Origin: a virus
Length of the DNA: 40,743 bases
Virus record (IMG/VR): IMGVR_UViG_3300037070_004142
Span: 1-40,743 of that record
Direction: 5' to 3' (one strand)
The notes below the pieces were generated by a model. The model ran no database searches, was not told the DNA's origin, and saw only the letters and a list, made by a program, of their open reading frames with translations. The position numbers and the translations under genes were made by a program. Below, one piece after another: positions 22,325 through 29,403 of this stretch (its first letter is position 1; each line of letters begins with the position of its first letter).

Positions 22325-22684
22325 GTGACCCAAGCCGAGCGCATCTTCGCCGCCAACTTCCCGGACACCTACCGGGCCGCCCTCGTGCGCTTCCCCGAGC
22401 CTGAGAGCGCAGCCATAGAAGCCCCCCGTGGCAAAATGTCGGCTCTGCCATTCGAGAACGGCCCGACCTTGGCGCAACCTGGGGTTAAGATCACCCCCGA
22501 AGTAGCACGGGAGCGAATGGACCTGCGGCTACAGCGCCAGCGCGACCACCAATGCATGGTGTGCGGGGATCCGGCGAAGTTTTATCCATCCCGGAAGTTC
22601 AACCAATGGGGCAAGCGTTGCGAGTTGCACGCGAACGGCGAAGCGGCGTATATTCGGGCGAAGCGAAAACAGCTAAGCGCGTAG
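22325..22684 (+). CDS. Small Cys/His-containing protein
   Basis: The 119-residue product starts at a GTG 2 bp after the previous stop. A helical first half (TQAERIFAANFPDTYRAA) is followed by a basic C-terminal half with CMVCGD and RCELH, a C-x2-C...C-x2-H site typical of a small zinc finger. It resembles HNH-flanking or recombination-accessory proteins, without enough signature to name it. Its end overlaps a converging minus-strand gene by 12 bp. Confidence 0.58.
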   Translation: MTQAERIFAANFPDTYRAALVRFPEPESAAIEAPRGKMSALPFENGPTLAQPGVKITPEVARERMDLRLQRQRDHQCMVCGDPAKFYPSRKFNQWGKRCELHANGEAAYIRAKRKQLSA

Positions 22685-22831
22685 CCGGTCCCCAAAAGCC
22701 CGAAGGGCGCGAGCCTGAACGCCCAACATGGCAATCCGCTTGTAGTGTTCAGCGGAACGCCGCTTGGGGCTGCCCTTGGTCTTCCCGCCCCGCGCCCCCC
22801 ACTTCTTGAGTCTTTCAGTCGTGCGTTTCAT
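22673..22831 (-). CDS. 52-residue basic protein
   Basis: The 52-residue product is very rich in Arg and Lys (GARGGKTKGSPKRRSAEHYK, then RALRAFGDRLRA). It could bind nucleic acid. The chosen ATG lies 2 bp after the upstream stop; a 98-residue frame from further upstream would fully overlap the previous gene and is rejected. It converges with the plus-strand gene ending at 22684. Confidence 0.52.
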   Translation of the reverse strand: MKRTTERLKKWGARGGKTKGSPKRRSAEHYKRIAMLGVQARALRAFGDRLRA

Positions 22832-22832
22832 G

Positions 22833-23156
22833 TTAGGCGACCTTGCCAGCGGCCCACAGAACGCCGTATTGAGCGTAGGACATGGGATTGTGGCCGTGAG
22901 CCCGAAGATGGGCGCAAACAGGCTCAGAGTGGCAGGAATCGCCCGAGAACATGGCGTCCACGATTTCAACGGCCCGCGCCTTATTGAATCCGGCCCGCTG
23001 GCAGACCGTTACGCCCTCGAAAACGTAATCCCAAGAGTCCGCGTTGTTCTTGTAAACCGAAACGCCCCGATGGGTGAAAAGAGCATGCCCATCATACTTG
23101 AACTCACGGCGGGAATAAGCGGACTGCGGGTTGTGGAATGGATTGATCGTGGTCAT
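22833..23156 (-). CDS. Hypothetical protein
   Basis: The 107-residue product is read from an ATG in its natural context; the upstream extension is low-complexity Ser/Thr and unlikely. It begins with a polar Asn/Pro segment, has aromatic strands (RREFKYDGHALFTHRG; WDYVFEGVTVCQR) and a C-terminal HNPMSYAQYGVLW with three His residues in the region. No family recognised. Confidence 0.55.
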   Translation of the reverse strand: MTTINPFHNPQSAYSRREFKYDGHALFTHRGVSVYKNNADSWDYVFEGVTVCQRAGFNKARAVEIVDAMFSGDSCHSEPVCAHLRAHGHNPMSYAQYGVLWAAGKVA

Positions 23157-23163
23157 GGGAATG

Positions 23164-23343
23164 TTAGTTGAGTTTGCAGTAGCAGATGACCGCGCCGTAA
23201 GCGTTGTCCTTACGGTCAGCGAAGGAGCGAGCCCGCTTGCGGTTCGCGTAGGTCGTGCGGTAGAGGACTTCGCCAGAGCGGGAATCAATGACCACGTATT
23301 CGCGGTCAGCGGGGATTTCGGAGGGGATGTTGTTGTTTTCCAT
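23164..23343 (-). CDS. 59-residue small hypothetical protein
   Basis: The 59-residue product begins MENNNIPSEIPADREYVVID and continues with a basic segment (NRKRARSFADRK) and a beta-like end (AYGAVICYCKLN). It is the first gene of a short minus-strand operon divergent from 23479. A TTG start 12 bp upstream is possible. Function unknown. Confidence 0.55.
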   Translation of the reverse strand: MENNNIPSEIPADREYVVIDSRSGEVLYRTTYANRKRARSFADRKDNAYGAVICYCKLN

Positions 23344-23410
23344 GGCCACACTCAATCACCCCGAACATACAACCACAAGCCTAACCGCAAGCCAACTCCA
23401 ACCAAGTAGC

Positions 23411-23434
23411 AGAACTTATCACCCCATAAGTTTT
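23411..23434. promoter_or_regulatory. Hairpin or operator in divergent intergenic region
   Basis: AACTTAT and ATAAGTT form a 7-bp inverted repeat around a 6-nt centre, extendable by two weak pairs, and on the plus strand it runs into TTTT. It lies in the gap between divergent genes starting at 23343 and 23479. It may be an operator or a weak terminator. Confidence 0.35.
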
Positions 23435-23478
23435 CAACCTTGATTCGCCCCCAGCGCGGCCCTAAGAAGCTGTGCAAG

Positions 23479-23697
23479 ATGGGGGACCAAGAGCCATTCA
23501 ACGAAGAAGCCCTTAATCGGGCTCTCAATCACATCTATCGCAAGCGCATAGATGTTGCCCACGTCGGTCCCAAAGTGGATGTGTCGGCCCTGATGCGTAA
23601 CGGAATCGGGTTTCACATGGAGTCGTCCGACTTGGTTCTTGTGTCATCTGAAGGGATGCGCCGGGCAAAGGAATGCGGTGCTGTCATCGAATCCTAA
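23479..23697 (+). CDS. Small hypothetical protein
   Basis: The 72-residue product is read from an ATG (MGDQEPFNEEALNRAL); a TTG 39 bases upstream would add a basic leader and is possible. It has a helical first half and a strand-like second half (GIGFHMESSDLVLVSSEGM). No motif recognised. It lies 7 bp before the 218-residue gene. Confidence 0.52.
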   Translation: MGDQEPFNEEALNRALNHIYRKRIDVAHVGPKVDVSALMRNGIGFHMESSDLVLVSSEGMRRAKECGAVIES

Positions 23698-23704
23698 TTG
23701 TAAA

Positions 23705-24361
23705 ATGCCCATGCCTGACTCCACCGGCAGACCCTACCATTTCGAGCGTGATGCCCAAACGCCCCCAGAACCCGTTTTAAGCGCCCCTGTGGCCGTTCCG
23801 CCCCCTGATACCCCCCAAGCACAGATCGCCCCTCCTAGCGCCCCAGAATCGCCCAAGAAAGGCAATCGCCAAGGCTTCAACGGTGGTGGCCACCGCCCAA
23901 AGGGCATCCACACACCCCTCCGCACCAAGAAAGTCTATAACATCGAACAACTAGCCGACGCTGCCGCTTCTGCCGTTATCATAGGCAAGGGTCGCGGCCT
24001 CCAGAAATCCCCACTCCTCGGCCCAGTCACATCCAACGACCGAGAAACCATCAAAAGAATCACAGGCGAATCAGTCGAAGTCTTCAACGAGCACATGGCC
24101 TCCCGCCTCCGCCTCATCGCAGACAAAGCCGCCTCTCGCATCGAAGAGAAGCTAGACAACAACGAATTCAAATCAGGCGAACTCGGTTTCATCCTCTCCG
24201 TCGCCCACGACAAACGCCTCTCCCTCGACGGCTCCCGCGCCCTCAACAACTCCTCCGTAAACATCCAAGTCAACAACTTCGGCCCCACACCCAAAGACTC
24301 CCTCCTCTCTGAACTAGACGGATTAGGCTCAGTTAAACAGGTCTCCCCCATTGCTGTCTGA
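23705..24361 (+). CDS. Hypothetical protein, possible terminase small subunit
   Basis: The 218-residue product has a Pro/Ala-rich N-terminus (residues 1-55), a basic GN/HRPKGI segment, a helical core (about 75-185; for example RETIKRITGESVEVFNEHMA and RIEEKLDNNEFKSGELGF) and a short tail. A helix-rich core with a flexible N-terminus is typical of some terminase small subunits, but there is no diagnostic motif and the large subunit lies 9 kb away beyond an opposite-strand module. The gene's plus strand is extremely C-rich. The alternative is a DNA-binding regulator. Confidence 0.55.
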   Translation: MPMPDSTGRPYHFERDAQTPPEPVLSAPVAVPPPDTPQAQIAPPSAPESPKKGNRQGFNGGGHRPKGIHTPLRTKKVYNIEQLADAAASAVIIGKGRGLQKSPLLGPVTSNDRETIKRITGESVEVFNEHMASRLRLIADKAASRIEEKLDNNEFKSGELGFILSVAHDKRLSLDGSRALNNSSVNIQVNNFGPTPKDSLLSELDGLGSVKQVSPIAV

Positions 24362-24689
24362 CCTATCAACGTATCTGCATTTGTGTCTGCATTGTAATAG
24401 CTTTCTCTCCGTGGCCTCTCTTTCCCAGTTACTTACGCTATTGAGACTAGCAGGAATCAACGATAATCACCTAGCCAACCAGAACTCAACCCATTGAGTA
24501 CCAACAACAGAACCGGAACTGTCATGCACAATAACCATTACGTCTACTGTTGTCCTACTTACTGTCTGTCAGCGTCTTGCCCATAATCACAGGCACCGGG
24601 GGAGGGGGTCGCAATAGGCTGCTGCCCTTGGAAGTGGGACTAATTCACAGCCTAAAGATGAAAACCGCAGTGAACATAACTAACTAAAA
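24362..24689. other. 328-bp noncoding gap at a GC-skew switch, candidate origin
   Basis: No convincing gene lies here. The plus strand changes from strongly C-rich before this gap (24241-24300: 26 C, 5 G by count) to strongly G-rich after it (25021-25080: 28 G, 8 C), a local skew minimum as expected at a replication origin. The gap contains a direct repeat TCTGCATT at 24374 and 24386 and an AT-richer stretch. A packaging or termination site is an alternative. Confidence 0.42.
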
Positions 24690-25187
24690 ATGAACTATCT
24701 ATCAATTGTTTCGAAGCATATTGAGTTGGCAGAGGTGGCGTATGGGAATATCAAGACGGAGGAGACGAGACTAAAGGCTAAGGATGTGATTATCGCGTCT
24801 CTTGGGAGAATGGGGATGGGGTGGGTAGGGAAGATTCCTGAGCAACCGAGGCAGCCCGAGGAATGCGCGTATAATGCCGTTTCTGTGACTGTAGGGAGTG
24901 CTGTTACGGTTGAGGGTGTGGTGGTGGGGTCTGTGGGAGAAGTGCCACTGGTGTGCCCAGAAACGGCTGTTGTGGGGGTTCAGGAAGTAGAGATGATCGG
25001 TGGGTGGCCAGAGAGGGCGGTGGTTACGCTTACGGGGTTGGCTCCGAACAGGCGGATGATGAGGGGGAGGATAGGGGATGGGAGGGTGGTTTGCGTGGAG
25101 AGGGGGTTGGGGAAGCCGACGAGCGGGGATCACAACTGCCGGATAATTCGGGCAGGGGTTTCGCCGCTTTACCGGATGGTTTGGTAG
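24690..25187 (+). CDS. Hypothetical protein with extremely G-rich coding strand
   Basis: The 165-residue product has a helical N-terminus (VSKHIELAEVAYGNIKTEET) and then Val/Gly-rich strands (AVSVTVGSAVTVEGVVVGSV; AVVTLTGLAPNRRMMRG), giving a plausible beta domain. The coding strand is G-rich and contains two canonical G-quadruplex patterns (24804-24830 and 25063-25086). The reverse strand is open in one frame but gives a Pro/His-rich shadow. No family recognised. Confidence 0.55.
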   Translation: MNYLSIVSKHIELAEVAYGNIKTEETRLKAKDVIIASLGRMGMGWVGKIPEQPRQPEECAYNAVSVTVGSAVTVEGVVVGSVGEVPLVCPETAVVGVQEVEMIGGWPERAVVTLTGLAPNRRMMRGRIGDGRVVCVERGLGKPTSGDHNCRIIRAGVSPLYRMVW

Positions 25188-25189
25188 CC

Positions 25190-25254
25190 TGCTATACACT
25201 TTTCTTTGTTCTGCTATACGTTTCGGCGTGACTTGCTATACATGGTTGCTATAC
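25190..25254 (+). repeat. Four direct repeats TGCTATAC with 22-bp spacing
   Basis: The octamer TGCTATAC occurs at 25190, 25212, 25234 and 25247, with start-to-start distances 22, 22 and 13 bp, and partial extension (RYTTT) after it. They lie directly upstream of a gene with a ribbon-helix-helix-like N-terminus and next to the skew switch. They may be operators of that regulator or iterons of an origin. Confidence 0.62.
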
Positions 25255-25262
25255 GTTTGGTC

Positions 25263-25715
25263 ATGGCGAAGAAGCAATGGAACGCACGACTGAGCGAGGA
25301 AACGATTTTGGCGATCAAGATTCGGGCGAAGGAATTGGGATGCTCGGAGGCTGAAGCGGTGGAGCGTGCTTTTGCGGTGGCGGCTAAAGGCAGGACGCCA
25401 GATTTTGACTATAGCGGGCCTATAGTGGTTCCACATCCACCAGCCAACAAGCGGGAGATTTTCGAGATGCTGAAGGCTGGCCTTTCAGGTAATCGCGGCT
25501 CTATGTCCTCATTTTCCGCCCATTCCGAGGTGCCTGAACTTCAAAACGTCCCCACGGCCCCATTCGACTTCAATGACGAGGAAGGGAACCCCCATCGGGT
25601 CCGGGCCTATGGGAAGTTCCTGAAGGTATGTTTCCTGCGGGATGGGGTGGAGGAGCCCCTTCGTAATCTGCGGGAGGGTGAACTGGAAACCCTGTGGCAA
25701 AAGCGCATCCAATGA
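25263..25715 (+). CDS. Protein with ribbon-helix-helix-like N-terminus
   Basis: The 150-residue product is read from the ATG after the repeats (MAKKQWNARLSEETILAIKI). Residues 5-40 fit a ribbon-helix-helix domain (strand WNARLS, helix EETILAIKIRAKELG, helix CSEAEAVERAFAVA). A Pro-rich linker follows and then a C-terminal domain (about 90-150) with aromatic and acidic residues (GKFLKVCFLRDGVEEPLR). A DNA-binding regulator that recognises the repeats upstream is the likely role. It overlaps the next gene (ATGA). Confidence 0.58.
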   Translation: MAKKQWNARLSEETILAIKIRAKELGCSEAEAVERAFAVAAKGRTPDFDYSGPIVVPHPPANKREIFEMLKAGLSGNRGSMSSFSAHSEVPELQNVPTAPFDFNDEEGNPHRVRAYGKFLKVCFLRDGVEEPLRNLREGELETLWQKRIQ

Positions 25716-26119
25716 AACATCCACTAGAGGGAATGATGGAGCCGCAACGAATCACGATTGAGGATTATGACCCCATGGGTGACGGGTTCGGGTTTCGCTG
25801 CAAGTGGGCGGTTCGGGACCATTGGGCCGATGTTGAGGTTTTCGAGGTCGTCGCCACCGGGGACAGCAACAGCCCGGATAAGAAGTTTTTTGAACTAAAA
25901 GACTGGCAACGCAGCGGAGATGACACCGAGGACATTGAGAAGGCTGGGCCGTATCTAACTGGGTTCGTTAAATGGGATGGCTGCACGGAGCTTGACCAAG
26001 GCCAGCCCCATTGGTGCGGACCGCACGGCTACAAGAAGCATATCGCTATCCTGAAATACATCTTCGTTCGCGCTCACCAACTCATGGGGCGTGAACCGGA
26101 AACCTCTTGGGACAAATGA
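25712..26119 (+). CDS. Hypothetical phage protein
   Basis: The 135-residue product is acidic and has a Trp/Asp-rich middle (CKWAVRDHWADVEVFEVV; ELKDWQRSGDDTED). A C-terminal segment HWCGPHGYKKHIAILKYIF carries Cys/His residues that might bind a metal. It is coupled on both sides by ATGA overlaps. Function unknown. Confidence 0.6.
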   Translation: MKHPLEGMMEPQRITIEDYDPMGDGFGFRCKWAVRDHWADVEVFEVVATGDSNSPDKKFFELKDWQRSGDDTEDIEKAGPYLTGFVKWDGCTELDQGQPHWCGPHGYKKHIAILKYIFVRAHQLMGREPETSWDK

Positions 26120-26226
26120 TCCAAAACGGCAAAGGCTCAAAACAACGCCCATGTGACCGGGAGAAATTCAACGCCAACTACGACTCAATATTCAGAAAAC
26201 ACCATGAGCGACGAAATAAACGATGA
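26116..26226 (+). CDS. 36-residue conserved-type phage micro-protein
   Basis: A 36-codon frame starts in an ATGA overlap with the previous gene. Its sequence contains GKGSKQRPCDREKFNANYDS followed by IF, the signature G-K-G-S-x-x-R-P-x-D...KF-x-x-N-Y/W-D-x-I-F that I recognise from short conserved phage proteins of unknown function. It overlaps the start of the next gene by 23 bp. Confidence 0.66.
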   Translation: MIQNGKGSKQRPCDREKFNANYDSIFRKHHERRNKR

Positions 26227-26452
26227 TGTTCCTGCAACGGAAAGCGGGTGGACGCAGGCCCAAAAGGACGCTTTCGCTCAATGTGAGAAGATAATGAGAG
26301 AGCATTTCGATTCTGGGGTCATTGCGTGTGTTGCGGAGATTGACGACCATAAGGACGAGAACTGCCACAGTTATCACGGCGGACGCCTGACCGCCATTGG
26401 ACTCCATCAGCTTTCAGCTCATAAAATCATAAATAAAAATCCCGGCGCATGA
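26204..26452 (+). CDS. Hypothetical acidic protein
   Basis: The 82-residue product is read from an ATG that overlaps the previous micro-gene; a GTG at 26153 would add 17 residues. It is acidic with a helical middle (QAQKDAFAQCEKIMREHFDS) and a His/Cys-containing second half (ENCHSYHGGRL). No family recognised. It overlaps the next gene by four bases. Confidence 0.56.
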   Translation: MSDEINDDVPATESGWTQAQKDAFAQCEKIMREHFDSGVIACVAEIDDHKDENCHSYHGGRLTAIGLHQLSAHKIINKNPGA

Positions 26453-26634
26453 ACCAACCAAACCAAAATCCCCAACTGGCCCTCGTCAAAGACGCCCTCG
26501 CCCTCCTGCAATGTGACTGGCCCTCCAGGGTCAAACTCGTGGAGGCTGTCCAGTTCCTTGAGTCCGAGCTTCACGACCTGGAGGCCCTGAGATTCGCCCG
26601 CGATAACGCTAAGAAACCGACTTCAGAAACTTAA
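26449..26634 (+). CDS. Small helical hypothetical protein
   Basis: The 61-residue product is almost wholly helical (ALVKDALALLQCDWPSRVKL; VQFLESELHDLEALRFARDN). It overlaps the end of the converging methyltransferase gene by 26 bp. No motif recognised. Last gene of this plus-strand operon. Confidence 0.55.
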   Translation: MNQPNQNPQLALVKDALALLQCDWPSRVKLVEAVQFLESELHDLEALRFARDNAKKPTSET

Positions 26635-27229
26635 TCGTTCCCCTGTGCTGGGAGTATTCTTGGTGGGCGAACGGTTTAAATCCGCTTACCGCTAGTCCCT
26701 CCGTTAGCATTTTAACGGCGGTGTCCGCGTGGTATTCCAGCATGATTGCCTGGGGTCTTTTCAGCCGTCCGCATCGGGAGAGCCTAGATAAAATCATGGG
26801 TTCCGCCCCCTCAGTATCCACTTTTATAACGTCGGCGTCTGGAAGTTCTGCCGCATCTATGCAGTTTACGTCAACTGGCTGCCCGGTTGTGGTTGCGATC
26901 TTGGCCAGCGACCACTCGCCGCAGTTAAATCCGTTCATGTGAATCTGTCCCGGCCCGGTGCTATTCGACACAGCCAGATTATACACGAAAACATCCCTCA
27001 ACTCGAAATCAGTAACCGTGCGGCAAAGGAGCGCATGATTCGCGGGGTGGGGTTCGTAGGAATGGATTTTGGAATCGGGCCAGCGGTTTTTCGCCCACCG
27101 CGCAAAAGCCCCGACGTTCGCCCCAATGTCCAGAATCACGGGAGCGCCCTCAAAAGGAACCTCGTATTCTCCACGGAGGACGCTTTCGCAATGGTCTTGG
27201 TTCAGGCCGTAATCAAGGGGCCAGTTCAT
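26609..27229 (-). CDS. FkbM family methyltransferase
   Basis: The 206-residue product shows class I SAM methyltransferase motifs: DIGANVGAF (residues 34-42, motif I), SYEPHP (about 57-62, FkbM family acidic end of strand 2) and IKVDTEGAE (135-143), a hallmark of the FkbM family. Family members O-methylate sugars or other hydroxyls. It is the last gene of the sugar module and probably caps the transferred heptose or another glycan residue. Substrate is inferred from context only. Confidence 0.82.
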   Translation of the reverse strand: MNWPLDYGLNQDHCESVLRGEYEVPFEGAPVILDIGANVGAFARWAKNRWPDSKIHSYEPHPANHALLCRTVTDFELRDVFVYNLAVSNSTGPGQIHMNGFNCGEWSLAKIATTTGQPVDVNCIDAAELPDADVIKVDTEGAEPMILSRLSRCGRLKRPQAIMLEYHADTAVKMLTEGLAVSGFKPFAHQEYSQHRGTIKFLKSVS

Positions 27230-27933
27230 AGCGTGTAGCCTTCCGCGTCCTTCTTGAACATTTGCACGGTTTCAACGGAAAGTTCATTCAGGTCTTTCCC
27301 GGCCATTTCCCGGGCCTTTGACAGAATCGAATCGGGGACCGTGATAATTCGATAACCCAAGGCGTCCGCCTCACATATATTCCATACCTCTCTTGTCGAA
27401 GCCCACAGCGTTTCAACAAGCGGGCACGCCAGTAAAAATTCTCTGGCTGGCGAAAACTGACCCTCGGGGTGGCGACCTGTATCGGCGATGCGCCCATTAA
27501 AAAATGACAGGATACAAGACTTTGGTAGAATGTAGAACATCGCTCCAGCGATTTGTTTGTAACTCATAATCGCGGTCAGGTTAACCTTAACGTCCGCCTC
27601 CATCAAACGGCGAACGACGCCAAGGGATGAGTGGCCAACGCTGTTCACAATGGGAATTTTCACATACACGTTCTCCCCCCAACCGGAAATCTTGCGAGCC
27701 TGCCGCTCCATCTCCGCGAAGTCATCGGAGAACACTTCAAAGGAAATCGGCTTCTTGGTGACGTGCTTCAAAACCTCCTTTGCGAACGCCTCGTAATTTG
27801 TAATGCCAGCCTTACGCATAAGCGTGGGGTTCGTAGTAAGCCCCTTAATCAGCGGGTCGTCATTGAGGCGAATCATCGTCTCCAAGTCCGCCCCGTCCGC
27901 GAAAATCTTAATCCGTAGGTCTTCTAGTTTCAT
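27226..27933 (-). CDS. Transaldolase-like aldolase (TalC/FSA-like)
   Basis: The 235-residue product is close to the size of the short TalC or fructose-6-phosphate aldolase subfamily. Visible motifs are IFADGAD near residues 10-15, GLTTNPTL (31-38), and VYVKIP, with Lys92 as the Schiff-base lysine. A C-terminal GYRIITVPDSIL matches the family's last strands. Transaldolase exchanges three-carbon units and can make sedoheptulose 7-phosphate. Next to the phosphoheptose isomerase gene, it would feed heptose synthesis. It has an ATGA overlap with the methyltransferase gene. Confidence 0.82.
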   Translation of the reverse strand: MKLEDLRIKIFADGADLETMIRLNDDPLIKGLTTNPTLMRKAGITNYEAFAKEVLKHVTKKPISFEVFSDDFAEMERQARKISGWGENVYVKIPIVNSVGHSSLGVVRRLMEADVKVNLTAIMSYKQIAGAMFYILPKSCILSFFNGRIADTGRHPEGQFSPAREFLLACPLVETLWASTREVWNICEADALGYRIITVPDSILSKAREMAGKDLNELSVETVQMFKKDAEGYTL

Positions 27934-28496
27934 TTGAGTAGTGGGTGGTTCACCATGAGGTGAAAAATAACGACTTGGTATCCCTCGGTGTGCGGGGTGA
28001 TATGGGCGTCGTTCACAATCGGGATTAGGACCGTCGCATCGGCGTGCTGGCGGGTAAATCCCCCATCCCGCCCGACAATCCCGATGACGGACGCGCCCAT
28101 TTCATTGGCATACTGGACCGCCAAAACGAGATTGGGGCTCACGTTCTTTTCCAAGTTCCCCCCGCCCACGGAAAGAACCATGACGCAATCCCGCTCGCTC
28201 AAACGCGATCCGGCCAGCCATTGCTTGAAAATCGTCTCCCAGCCTACGTCATTGGTCTGGGCTGTCAGTTCCGCCACGTTGTCAGTCGGGGCATACGCTT
28301 GGATGTTACAGATTTTACGGAAGTCGTTCACGGCATGGGAGGCGTTCGCCGCCGACCCCCCCACCCCGAGAATGAACAACCGCCCCCCGACCGTCTTTAG
28401 CTTGTGGAGAATGGCAATGAACTCGTCCACTTCCACGGGGTTAATCTTGTTTGCGACCACCATAGTCTCGTAAAGGTATTGTTGGGTATGGCTCAT
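27930..28496 (-). CDS. gmhA: Phosphoheptose isomerase-like SIS protein
   Basis: The 188-residue product has the GmhA/SIS layout: GVGGSAANASH (residues 44-54), an SVGGGN phosphate loop (109-114) and ITPHTEGYQVVIFHL (166-180). Family enzymes convert sedoheptulose 7-phosphate to D-glycero-D-manno-heptose 7-phosphate and bind zinc through His61, Glu65, Gln172 and His180 in E. coli GmhA. The aligned residues are His54, Asp58, Glu171 and His179, so two metal-site residues differ conservatively. Start is fixed by an ATGA overlap. The function is likely but not proved. Confidence 0.78.
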   Translation of the reverse strand: MSHTQQYLYETMVVANKINPVEVDEFIAILHKLKTVGGRLFILGVGGSAANASHAVNDFRKICNIQAYAPTDNVAELTAQTNDVGWETIFKQWLAGSRLSERDCVMVLSVGGGNLEKNVSPNLVLAVQYANEMGASVIGIVGRDGGFTRQHADATVLIPIVNDAHITPHTEGYQVVIFHLMVNHPLLK

Positions 28497-28822
28497 TTCG
28501 GGGGCGTTTTGAAAACGAGGGAGCGCATGTCTTCCAAGTGCTTTTGTGTGGCCGCGAGACTCCCCGCGCTGCCGGTGCCTTCCGATGGGCGAATCCCGCA
28601 ATTCCAAAGCTCGTCCATGAAGGATTGGGCCGAGTCCTTGTTTAGGGAGAAGGCAACGGGCGTCTCCACGCCTTCATCTTCTGGCCGTTGTTCTATAAAT
28701 TGGACAGGCTGTGCAATCGCCCATCGGCTATTATCGGAATATCTGGTTCCAATGCGGACGCCAAATGAGTCTCCCCACATAACGTCCCGATTGATAAATA
28801 TCTTTAGGTTTTGGTGTCTCAT
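28493..28822 (-). CDS. Conserved phage protein inside sugar module
   Basis: The 109-residue product contains YRD-type beta segments at the start, then FMDELWNCGIRPSEG and TGSAGSLAATQKHLEDMR at the C-terminal half, a pattern I recognise from short conserved proteins of many tailed phages. It has no sugar-enzyme motif. It is translationally coupled on both sides to heptose genes, so the module is an integral part of this phage genome. Function unknown. Confidence 0.7.
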   Translation of the reverse strand: MRHQNLKIFINRDVMWGDSFGVRIGTRYSDNSRWAIAQPVQFIEQRPEDEGVETPVAFSLNKDSAQSFMDELWNCGIRPSEGTGSAGSLAATQKHLEDMRSLVFKTPPK

Positions 28823-29403
28823 TTTAAAAGATTCCTGACTTCCTCCAGTCCGGCGGGCGAACCGATTTCCATAAAGCGGTTTGGCATTTCGTATACGGAA
28901 ACCATGCCGTGCGCCTCCAGATGCAGGGAAAGCTCTTTTAGGTCGGGTTCATCACCCATGAACGCCTCTTTCTTAAAAAGGTTCAGGCCGTAGTATTCCC
29001 CGTCGTGGGTCGTTACGCACCCAAGCAAGTCTTCCGCCCGATGGCGTTCAAGAATAAGGTTGGGGTCGCACTCCAAGTAGGAATCCCCGTAAATGGTGAA
29101 GAACTCCGGGCCAAGCAATGGGAGCGCATTACGAATCGTGCCAGCGGTCCCGAGCGGTTCCGCCTCAAAGGAGAAGTGAACACCCGCTTCCGCTGCTCCA
29201 TATTTTCCAGCCAAGTGTCCCACGCACAGCACAAATTCACGGAATCCCTGTTTTCTCAGCAACGCTAGTTGCCAGTGAAGGAAAGGCCGCCCGTTTATAT
29301 CAACCAGTCCTTTTGGTGTGTGCGCGGTAAGTTCGCCCAGCCGCGTGCCGAGCCCACCGCAGATAATCGCCACGGGAATCTCAGAGAGTGCGCGTGCCTT
29401 CAT
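28819..29403 (-). CDS. hddC: HddC-like nucleotidyltransferase
   Basis: The 194-residue product begins with the nucleotidyltransferase signature GGLGTRLGELTAHTPKGL (residues 16-33), followed by GRPFLHWQL and later a YGDSYLE segment with the metal-binding Asp. The family transfers NMP from GTP or another NTP to a sugar 1-phosphate; HddC makes GDP-heptose from heptose 1-phosphate. It is somewhat shorter than usual members. It overlaps the kinase gene by 23 bp. HddC identity is inferred from the neighbouring heptose genes. Confidence 0.75.
   Translation of the reverse strand: MKARALSEIPVAIICGGLGTRLGELTAHTPKGLVDINGRPFLHWQLALLRKQGFREFVLCVGHLAGKYGAAEAGVHFSFEAEPLGTAGTIRNALPLLGPEFFTIYGDSYLECDPNLILERHRAEDLLGCVTTHDGEYYGLNLFKKEAFMGDEPDLKELSLHLEAHGMVSVYEMPNRFMEIGSPAGLEEVRNLLK

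Noticed and set aside
24771-25199. Minus-strand open frame of 142 codons
   Set aside because: It is the complement of the G-rich plus-strand gene and yields a Pro/His/Asn-rich product with no plausible fold; the plus-strand product looks like a normal protein.
25190-25254. CRISPR array from regularly spaced repeats
   Set aside because: Repeats are only 8 bp with 14-bp or shorter gaps; CRISPR repeats and spacers are each over 20 bp.
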